From Prodigiosinella confusarubida (GTDB lineage Bacteria; Pseudomonadota; Gammaproteobacteria; Enterobacterales; Enterobacteriaceae): DNA of 64,000 bases. The position numbers were made by a program, and so were the translations under genes. A model generated the notes under the pieces. The model was not told the DNA's origin and searched no databases. It saw nothing but the letters and a program-made list of their open reading frames with translations. Location of the stretch: the NCBI RefSeq assembly GCF_002847015.1, contig NZ_CP025085.1:1116001-1180000 (forward strand), written 5' to 3'. Below are positions 58,130-64,000 of the stretch, one piece after another; within the stretch, counting starts at the first letter, position 1; the number at the start of each line of letters is the position of its first letter.

Positions 58130-59691
58130 AATCCTCTCCTGCTTTGAGCTGGTTTTTGGGGTGATGATAGCCTTGAATGTGATGGTGCCAGCAAGGTGGT
58201 ATTGGTGCCGCTGTCACAGACGAACATAGGTTGTTGTTGTTTTAAAGCAGTGCAGATTTGAGTGGCCATTTCAGTTTGTACCTGCTCTGTAAAGTTGTTG
58301 GGAAATGCCTGTGCAGTTGCAAATATGGGTTGAAGCTGCTGGTAATAAGCATTATCGGCAATCAGAGGTTGTTGCCAGAATTGTTGATTGGCAACCAATA
58401 GTGTGCGCCACGGGCTACCAGCCGGCAGATCTTTGGATTGTACAATGTAGTTTTTCATCGCTACGCTGGTCATCAGTGTGGTAAACGCCTGAGCATCGGC
58501 GGCGCAATTGCTGCCTGGTGAGCAAGTTGCTGCACTGGAAACGAAACTATCTTGAAACAGGAGCGGCTGAGGCTTTTCTCCCCAAGGCGTGGGAGTAACA
58601 TAAAGCGGATCATGCGTTGACTGATAGAGCCGTATAAAGAAGGACTGTTCTGAGAATCCCATATCGGTACTGGCTTGCCCGGTAGCGAAAACCTGCTCGG
58701 TAGTCCCATTTGGGGCATGGTGATAAGTATTATTCGTGCATTTGTTGATACCGTTATGTTCACAGGTATCAGACAGGGTGACTAATTGCTTTACAACGGC
58801 CTCATCTGGGGGCATTTGCATCGATTGCTGTAGCGCCTCGAAGCCATAGGTTTGCACATAGGCGTTAATGTAGTCTGAAGGAATACTCCAACTGCCATTA
58901 TAGCTGCCTACAAGTTCTGGGATGTCAGGTGAACGAGTGCCCAGATAGGTTATCAACTGCGTCAGGCTTTTCTGTGTTGTGATCTCATGATTGTAATCGT
59001 AGATAAAATCCATGCATAACCAGCTTGGTATCCCCCACAACTGATATTTATAGGTTGAACCGGCGAGAGCAACTGGCCATGGTGCATCACCGGTAATCTG
59101 TACGGGGTTAATCAGATGGTTGTCAGCCAGAAACCCAAGGTACAAAACATCAAGTTCTATAACATCAAAACCCTCGTGACCCAGCAATGTAGGCAGTGCG
59201 TCAAAGCTATAGATGTCCACCGCCTGGTTGAGTACGGCATTGAGTAAGACTTGTGGATGCTGTGCCTGGTACGTCTGTACAATATAGGCGACCAGATTTT
59301 CAAAATCATCGGTCGGCAAGGTTGGCAAGTAGGGGTAAAGCGATACATTGAGAACCCGTGTTTGCTGCCCGTTAAGCACCAGTGTCTGATTAGGACCCGA
59401 TGGCGTCACAGTCATTGAGCGTGTTTGCAGGTTATTGCAGTTTGCCCAGTTGATAATAGGGGAATTGGGTCGGCTGGTATTCTGACCTACGTAAAAGGAC
59501 TGGCCCGGTTGTACTTTAATATACCAATCGAAGCTGCTACCTGATGAGATAGTCCAGCCGTCAACAGTGCAAGTAATAGGGTTTGAGGACATATTTTTTA
59601 GTATTAACTGTCCGGCAAAAGCGACTGCATTACCGAATGCTAGTATGCCAATGACGACTGTGTGCACCACTATCCGAGATAGAAAACCCAT
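58126..59691 (-). CDS. Secreted thiaminase I-like protein with an extra N-terminal domain
   Basis: A 521-residue exported protein. The signal peptide ends near residue 26 (AVAFA). Residues about 27-110 form a beta-rich domain of unknown type. From residue 112 the sequence follows thiaminase I, a periplasmic-binding-protein-fold enzyme that replaces the thiazole of thiamine: LYPYLPTLPTDDF, DVIELDVLYLGFL, then IPSWLCMDF with Cys226 (thiaminase catalytic Cys113) and GFSEQS with Glu348 (Glu241). Asp381 in LFQDSF matches a further active-site Asp. Spacing Cys-Glu is 122 residues, against 128. Start ATG 59691 follows AGAGGAG. Activity is inferred, not shown. Confidence 0.72.
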   Translation of the reverse strand: MGFLSRIVVHTVVIGILAFGNAVAFAGQLILKNMSSNPITCTVDGWTISSGSSFDWYIKVQPGQSFYVGQNTSRPNSPIINWANCNNLQTRSMTVTPSGPNQTLVLNGQQTRVLNVSLYPYLPTLPTDDFENLVAYIVQTYQAQHPQVLLNAVLNQAVDIYSFDALPTLLGHEGFDVIELDVLYLGFLADNHLINPVQITGDAPWPVALAGSTYKYQLWGIPSWLCMDFIYDYNHEITTQKSLTQLITYLGTRSPDIPELVGSYNGSWSIPSDYINAYVQTYGFEALQQSMQMPPDEAVVKQLVTLSDTCEHNGINKCTNNTYHHAPNGTTEQVFATGQASTDMGFSEQSFFIRLYQSTHDPLYVTPTPWGEKPQPLLFQDSFVSSAATCSPGSNCAADAQAFTTLMTSVAMKNYIVQSKDLPAGSPWRTLLVANQQFWQQPLIADNAYYQQLQPIFATAQAFPNNFTEQVQTEMATQICTALKQQQPMFVCDSGTNTTLLAPSHSRLSSPQKPAQSRRGL

Positions 59692-59775
59692 AGAAATCTC
59701 CTCTATGACTGTGGAAAAAAACGCTATCCAGGCTATCTACCCGAATAAGGATTTTGCATGCTATTATCGTGCTTT

Positions 59776-59898
59776 ATACCTGCCGCCTTTTAAGTCGAAG
59801 GCGTGTTAGCATCGTTCACTCACTCGAATCACTTACTGATGTAATCTCATCGGAATTCATTTTCTCGCCCGCCTTCCTGCGTCCTGAAATCTATCGGT
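59776..59898 (-). repeat. Degraded ERIC-type element
   Basis: ATACCTGCCGCC at the left, TTCACTCACTCGAATCACTTACTGATGTAA in the middle and CGCCTTCCTGCG at the right follow the reverse ERIC consensus with many mismatches. It lies 85 bases upstream of the thiaminase-like start. Confidence 0.6.
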
Positions 59899-60366
59899 GG
59901 CAATTAATTACCGCATTTTTCTTGTTACACATTGTGGATACATTATTGAAGTCTGGCGGGTATAGACAGGTAACCCTGACTTCAGCAACTTATCTACTGA
60001 GAATGTCTTATGGGTTCAATTAATCCGAGGTGGTTTTTGTGGGGCTGAGTCAATTACACAGTTAGTTGTTATGATTTTATTTTTGGGTGTCATTCATATT
60101 CTACGTTCGAATGAATTCACTGTTTTATTCAAGATAGCATTATCCGTGCATTCTGCAATCGCATCTGTCTCAGATGATATCAGAATGCTGACATTCCAGT
60201 TTTTAACTGATGATAAATTAGGCTTTATTTTTTTACTAAATGAAAAGTTAATTTCTGTTTATTGCTGAATTATTTTATTTTGAATAATTTCATTTTAATG
60301 ATAATTAGTGCCTGATGTTATCGGGTGACTATCTGAATTTATTAAAAATAATAGAACAGTATATTT

Positions 60367-60630
60367 TTACTCATATTTGAATATCACCTCTGTGGTGGTG
60401 GTCAGCAAGATGCTGGCTAAGCCAGTAATGTTGTTTATGGTTTCAGAAAACATCGCATGGGCTTTGGCGTTGTCAATATCATGGTGTATAGACATCCAAG
60501 CAGTGATTTTGTCTTCAGAAAACCCACGTAGGCAGGGAGAGGATGGTTGAGGATAACCAGTATCCTTGAGCGGTATGTGAAATAAACGCTCTTCGAGTCT
60601 GAACTTAGCGTCTCTTCTATGAGAGATCTT
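60367..60630 (-). pseudogene. Possible C-terminal remnant of an unknown gene
   Basis: An open stretch of 87 codons without a start codon ends at TAA 60369-60367. It encodes segments such as AKFRLEERLFHIPLKDTGYP and GFSEDKITAWMSIHHDIDNA, followed by AKAHAMFSETINNITGLASI. The composition looks like a real soluble protein rather than random frame. A TAA at 60631-60633 cuts it from upstream DNA. I do not recognise the family. Confidence 0.35.
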
Positions 60631-60730
60631 TTATTTCAGCAAGTTGCTCTTCCTGTATCGGATCTTGTTTTTACCTGTCCGTTATTTCCATTATTATCAT
60701 CGTTTCGTTTTTGACTGATTGGTAGCTGAT

Positions 60731-61657
60731 ATGACTGCAATTCTCCTGCTTGATTCCCGTGCTGATGAAATTTGTTCTGTACTGCATGCTGCCGATCCTC
60801 ATCTGGCACTGGTGGAAAGTACTGGCGATCCGCAGCAAGCCGCTCAGTGCCCTATCTGGGTGGGAGAGCCGGACAAAGCTGCTCATATGCTGAGACTGGG
60901 AGTAAAGCCTCAGTGGTTGCAATCGACCTGGGCAGGATATAAACCGTTGTTGGAGGCCAGATTACCGCAGGATTATCGTCTGAGTCGTGCAGTAGGGGTG
61001 TTTGGTCAGCCGATCGCCGAATACATCATCGCCTATCTGTTACAGCATGAGTTGCGAATGAATATGCGTCAACAAAGTCAGCAACGATGTGAGTGGGATA
61101 AGTCACTACCGGGTTCATTATATGGTCGTCAGGTATTAATTGTGGGCGCTGGCGATATTGGCCGGGAAGTCGCGGCCTTTTTACAGCCATTCGGTGTCAC
61201 TTTACACGGTATTGTTAACGTGCCACGCCCTCTGCCGGGATTTGAACGGGTGGCTGGCATAACTGAATTGCCTCAGGCGGTACAGCACGCTGATTATGTT
61301 ATCAATATTCTGCCTGATACCCCGGCAACAACAGGTATCTACAATGCGGCGTTGTTTGCTGCGATGAAACATTCTTCACTGTTTATCAACGTAGGGCGGG
61401 GTAGCGCTGTGGTGGATGACGATTTACTGGCGGCACTGGCACATCAGCACATTGCGGGAGCGGTGCTGGATGTGTTCAGGCAAGAACCTCTGCCACAAGG
61501 GCATCCATTCTGGCGGGTGCCTAATCTTACAGTAACCGCACATATCGCCGGGCCATTGGTCCCGCAACGGTTAGGGCATCTGTTTTTGGAGAATTTACCC
61601 CGATTTATGCATGGATTACCGTTGATAGGAGAAGTCGATTTTTCTGGCGTTTATTAA
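60731..61657 (+). CDS. D-isomer-specific 2-hydroxyacid dehydrogenase
   Basis: An NAD(P)-dependent reductase of 2-keto acids, 308 residues. The Rossmann motif VGAGDIGREVAAFL is near residue 137. Catalytic residues fit the family: Arg in NVGRGSAVVDDD, Glu in FRQEPLPQGHPFW and His in VTAHIAGP. It resembles the GhrA-type short form more than PGDH or D-LDH; the substrate is unknown. ATG 60731 (MTAILLLDSR) is preferred over TTG 60719; neither has a clear ribosome-binding site. It reads towards tRNA copy 3. Confidence 0.88.
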   Translation: MTAILLLDSRADEICSVLHAADPHLALVESTGDPQQAAQCPIWVGEPDKAAHMLRLGVKPQWLQSTWAGYKPLLEARLPQDYRLSRAVGVFGQPIAEYIIAYLLQHELRMNMRQQSQQRCEWDKSLPGSLYGRQVLIVGAGDIGREVAAFLQPFGVTLHGIVNVPRPLPGFERVAGITELPQAVQHADYVINILPDTPATTGIYNAALFAAMKHSSLFINVGRGSAVVDDDLLAALAHQHIAGAVLDVFRQEPLPQGHPFWRVPNLTVTAHIAGPLVPQRLGHLFLENLPRFMHGLPLIGEVDFSGVY

Positions 61658-61693
61658 GAAGAACCCGAGGATTCATCCGTTGATGAAAATTGC

Positions 61694-61722
61694 TTGCCAA
61701 CATTATGTGATTGGTTCATAAT
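61694..61722 (+). promoter_or_regulatory. Promoter of tRNA-Gly copy 3
   Basis: TTGCCA-N17-CATAAT followed by TCCGCCC, the same layout as before copy 2 (56785). It is 37 bp after the dehydrogenase stop. The predicted leader to the tRNA is about 120 bases. Confidence 0.6.
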
Positions 61723-61851
61723 TCCGCCCTCTTGAGATTTCATAGAAAATAACCAAATATTTCAGTATGTTATTTCTTGTTTTCTTCTGAGGGTCATCCA
61801 AGTCAATGTGTTATTTTGTCACAGGGTAGAGGGTGATCAGGCAGTATCCGT

Positions 61852-61927
<76 letters not shown>

Positions 61928-62307
61928 ATTCTTCATCTATAGACATCCACCAAGGGCTATAGTTTCTTGATTCAAAAGGGTTCTATCCCTGGAGAATGTC
62001 TGGCAAAAACTGCTCAATGCCACTGTCAATCTGCCCGAACGGTACATGAAATCCGGGTAGTCGCTGGTTTGCTGAGTCACTGCCCTGAGTGCAATACACC
62101 TCTTATCAACTCGAAGTCGGTGTACCTATGGTATTAACTGATGCCGTAGTCCGGCAAGCCAAGGCCACCGGCAAAGACTACACCATCATGATGCAGATGG
62201 ACTTCGTCACGAAAAACGGATAAAGGGGAGCTGCTATAACCGCAGGGAATGTGAATTTTTTAAGCATTCCGTGGCTGTTTTTTCTGTATTTTTCGTTCGC
62301 AAGTTGA
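61928..62307. other. Region after tRNA-Gly copy 3
   Basis: No intact gene. It contains the integrase remnant annotated separately. On the minus strand GGAATG and CATTCC near 62247-62270 could form a weak end-of-transcript hairpin for the adaptor gene. Confidence 0.55.
62128..62223 (+). pseudogene. N-terminal remnant of a P4-type tyrosine integrase
   Basis: ATG 62128 opens MVLTDAVVRQAKATGKDYT, which matches the conserved start of P4-family integrases (DUF4102 arm-binding domain, typically MALTDxxVRQAKxxxKDYTL). The frame then degenerates and stops at 62223. In the +1 frame the next codons read DADGL, the continuation expected in the family, so a frameshift lies near 62185. The rest of the integrase is missing. 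It is 200 bp after tRNA-Gly, the usual int position. Confidence 0.7.
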
Positions 62308-63603
62308 TCAGTTGGCAGGTACCAGAACATAGCCGGATTGCAGCCCTTGCACCTCAATGCCTTGAGCGATAGCCCGGCCTGGCGTGACTCGTATTTTTGA
62401 CGGTGCTGCGTCAAGCGTAGCGCGATACCGTACATAGGTAGAGCCATCATCGTCCGTGCCCAGTGCCTGTGGCGGCACCGCAATACCCTGCTCGTTGCGG
62501 TAGATGATGATGGCCAGTCGGGCGCTCATGCCCAGTCTGACCTGCTGCGCGGCCTCGGCATGAGGTCTATCGACTGAAATCACGATGTCATAATGGGCGG
62601 TTGCACCAGGCGCGTCTGCTGCGTTGCCTTGTACCGCGATGGTGGCAATACGGCCCGTTAGTGTTTGTCCGGCAAAACCATCCCCAGTGATTTGTACCGG
62701 CATACCTTCGCGCAGTTGGTGCAGATCAGCTTCTTCCACTCGAGTGAGTACCTGAATGCGATCCAGCCCTATTACGAGCAGCAGAGGCGCTCCTTGCATG
62801 ACCTGTACCCCTGCTTGAGCGATGACGGCTTTGCCGCCCTCAGGCATCGACGGACGTAAAATCACTCCTGAAAACGGCGCTTTGAGAACCTGGCGTTCGC
62901 TTTGTGCTGCTACGGCCTGATGACGCGCTTGTGCGTTGACTAGTTCCATTTCAGCAATCTTGCGCTCTTCACCCTGGCCGCGCGCTTCGACGGTGAGCAG
63001 CTCATCCTGCGCGGAGAGTAAGTCTTGCTGCTGCATGCGCACTTGTTGCGCAAGCGTATCAACTTCCATGCGGGCGACGATACCGCGCTCAAACAGAGCC
63101 CGTGTATCGCGCAGGTTTGCTTGCGTGACTCCCAGGATCGAGCGGGCTGTCTGCACGGCGCGTCGGGCACGGGAAACCTCGGGGCTACTGTCCCAGTTGC
63201 GTAGTTGATGGACTTCACGCTGTGCTTTGAGCAGTTCCGCCTGCGCCTGGCGTAGCTGGATTTCGATTTGCCCTGGGTCAAGTCGCAGCAGCGTCTGGCC
63301 CGCTTCAACAGTCTGCCCTTCCTGTACCAACACTTCACGGATAACGCCTTCGAACGGCGCTGACAGGGTTTCTTGCCGGACAGCCTGAATGCGGCCCATC
63401 AGCCCTAACTGCTGTTCGATCAACTGGGGTTGCACCCGCAACCACTGTACTTGCGTGTCCTGCGCCAGGCTGGCGTCGTCGGGTTCCCAGGGTTTCCAAA
63501 AAATGGCGACAGTCACTACCATCAGCAACGCCAATAGCACCGACAAGATCGGGCGGCGACGGATGAGCGTGATCAGTTGGTTCGCCAGGCGGTATCTAGT
63601 CAT
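62308..63603 (-). CDS. Periplasmic adaptor (HlyD/RND membrane-fusion protein family)
   Basis: A 431-residue membrane-fusion protein. One N-terminal membrane anchor (about 17-42, RPILSVLLALLMVVTVAIFW) is followed by a beta-barrel/lipoyl half (SAPFEGVIREVLVQEGQTV), a long coiled-coil hairpin (about 110-235), the second lipoyl half (KAPFSGVILRPSMPEGG) and a C-terminal barrel. It links an inner-membrane pump to a TolC-type channel. Its start overlaps the stop of the upstream TolC-like gene by 8 bp. No inner-membrane pump gene follows; it may lie upstream of the window edge. Substrate unknown. Confidence 0.88.
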   Translation of the reverse strand: MTRYRLANQLITLIRRRPILSVLLALLMVVTVAIFWKPWEPDDASLAQDTQVQWLRVQPQLIEQQLGLMGRIQAVRQETLSAPFEGVIREVLVQEGQTVEAGQTLLRLDPGQIEIQLRQAQAELLKAQREVHQLRNWDSSPEVSRARRAVQTARSILGVTQANLRDTRALFERGIVARMEVDTLAQQVRMQQQDLLSAQDELLTVEARGQGEERKIAEMELVNAQARHQAVAAQSERQVLKAPFSGVILRPSMPEGGKAVIAQAGVQVMQGAPLLLVIGLDRIQVLTRVEEADLHQLREGMPVQITGDGFAGQTLTGRIATIAVQGNAADAPGATAHYDIVISVDRPHAEAAQQVRLGMSARLAIIIYRNEQGIAVPPQALGTDDDGSTYVRYRATLDAAPSKIRVTPGRAIAQGIEVQGLQSGYVLVPAN

Positions 63604-64000
63604 TAAGCGCTATATCCCAGCTCTGTAGTGTGGTACCCAGCGTCTGATCCAGTTCGGCCTGGGCGTTCAGGTAGCTGATCAGCGCGTTGAGGCGTGCATT
63701 CTCGGCATTACGCAGGTCGTTCTCGAAACTCAGCACCTGGAAGTTGCTGGATCGGCCCACTGTGAGTTTTTCCCGCTCAATTTCGAGCTTGCGGCGGGTG
63801 AGGTCACGCGCGCGCTGAGCGATTTCGTACTGCCGCCAGCGGGTGCCAATATTGCGTACTGCATTCGTTACATCGCGCTTCAGTTGTTGGCGGGCTTCCG
63901 CCAACTGAATCTCCTGGTTGCGCACATTGACCTGGGCCTGTACTTCGGCCTGGCGTGTGCTGAGGTCGCCAATGGGAATTTCGACCTGTATCCCGACATA
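63596..64000 (-). CDS. TolC-family outer-membrane efflux protein, C-terminal part (runs off the window)
   Basis: The last 134 codons of an outer-membrane factor are visible, and the frame is open to the window edge (reading YVGIQVEIPIGDLSTRQAEV). The segment has the helical repeat of this family, including GRSSNFQVLSFENDLRNAEN and NALISYLNAQAELDQTLGTT, the usual C-terminal signature. It overlaps the adaptor gene by 8 bp, so the two form an export operon. Confidence 0.88.
   Translation of the reverse strand, partial: YVGIQVEIPIGDLSTRQAEVQAQVNVRNQEIQLAEARQQLKRDVTNAVRNIGTRWRQYEIAQRARDLTRRKLEIEREKLTVGRSSNFQVLSFENDLRNAENARLNALISYLNAQAELDQTLGTTLQSWDIALND

Larger units (their letters stand above)
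59692..60730. other. Long region between the thiaminase-like gene and the dehydrogenase
   Basis: About 1 kb without an intact gene. It holds the promoter of the thiaminase-lectin operon (not definable), a degraded ERIC element (59776) and a minus-strand open stretch that may be gene debris (60367-60630). A 65-codon plus-strand frame at 60071 lacks support. Confidence 0.6.

Noticed and set aside
58126-59691. Ordinary ABC sugar-binding protein instead of thiaminase I
   Set aside because: The fold family is the same, but the catalytic Cys and Glu with the flanking LC and G(F/Y)SE motifs are specific to thiaminase I, and no transporter genes are nearby. Kept as the main alternative.
60071-60268. 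65-codon plus-strand frame in the AT-rich islet spacer
   Set aside because: Low-complexity AT-driven hydrophobic translation without ribosome-binding site or family resemblance.

Overview
The window reads as a chromosomal segment of a plant-associated enterobacterium of the Pectobacteriaceae type (Musicola/Dickeya/Brenneria-like; the genus is an inference). Core genes match Enterobacterales closely in order and length (frdA, epmA, mscM, psd, rsgA, orn, tRNA-Gly). ERIC-type intergenic repeats are present, and an Erwinia-type levansucrase lies beside a complete Klebsiella-type nitrogen fixation cluster.

Layout. 1-8.5 kb is core backbone: the 5' part of frdA (minus strand), epmA, the mscM-psd-rsgA series (minus), orn and the first tRNA-Gly(GCC). 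From there to about 62 kb the window is mostly accessory or niche-related. 8.8-12.5 kb: an L-galactonate catabolism set (lgoT, lgoR, lgoD). 12.8-17 kb: the Fur-boxed efeUOB iron-uptake operon. 17-18.4 kb: an Lrp-type regulator divergent from a LysE-type exporter. 18.4-22 kb: an Amadori-compound (fructosyl-amino acid) locus with a PfkB kinase, a SIS deglycase, an amino-acid binding protein and a GntR regulator. 22.2-47.9 kb: all 20 nif genes of the Klebsiella cluster in the order J-HDKTY-ENX-USVWZM-F-LA-BQ. An AT-rich levansucrase gene sits between nifM and nifF. 47.9-54 kb: abgR-abgABT (p-aminobenzoyl-glutamate use). 54-55.1 kb: ohrR-ohr. 55.2-56 kb: an unrecognised orphan gene.

56.9-61.9 kb is a small islet bracketed by two more tRNA-Gly(GCC) genes identical to the first. 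It encodes, as one translationally coupled minus-strand operon, a secreted protein with the fold signatures and both catalytic residues of thiaminase I, followed by two tandem paralogues of the LecB (PA-IIL) calcium-dependent lectin family. A decayed ORF and a D-2-hydroxyacid dehydrogenase follow. A degenerate P4-type integrase remnant lies just beyond the third tRNA. The window ends in a HlyD-type adaptor and the C-terminal part of a TolC-type outer-membrane protein.

Regulation can be read directly in the nif region. Sigma-54 -24/-12 elements precede nifJ, nifH, nifE, nifU, nifF, nifLA and nifB. NifA-type TGT-N10-ACA sites accompany all of these except nifLA, which instead has two NtrC-like TGC-N11-GCA sites. 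Together the genes suggest a nitrogen-fixing plant coloniser able to make levan, scavenge iron and use plant- or rot-derived sugar acids and Amadori compounds. It may also deploy a thiamine-destroying enzyme with companion lectins; that last point is inference from conserved residues.
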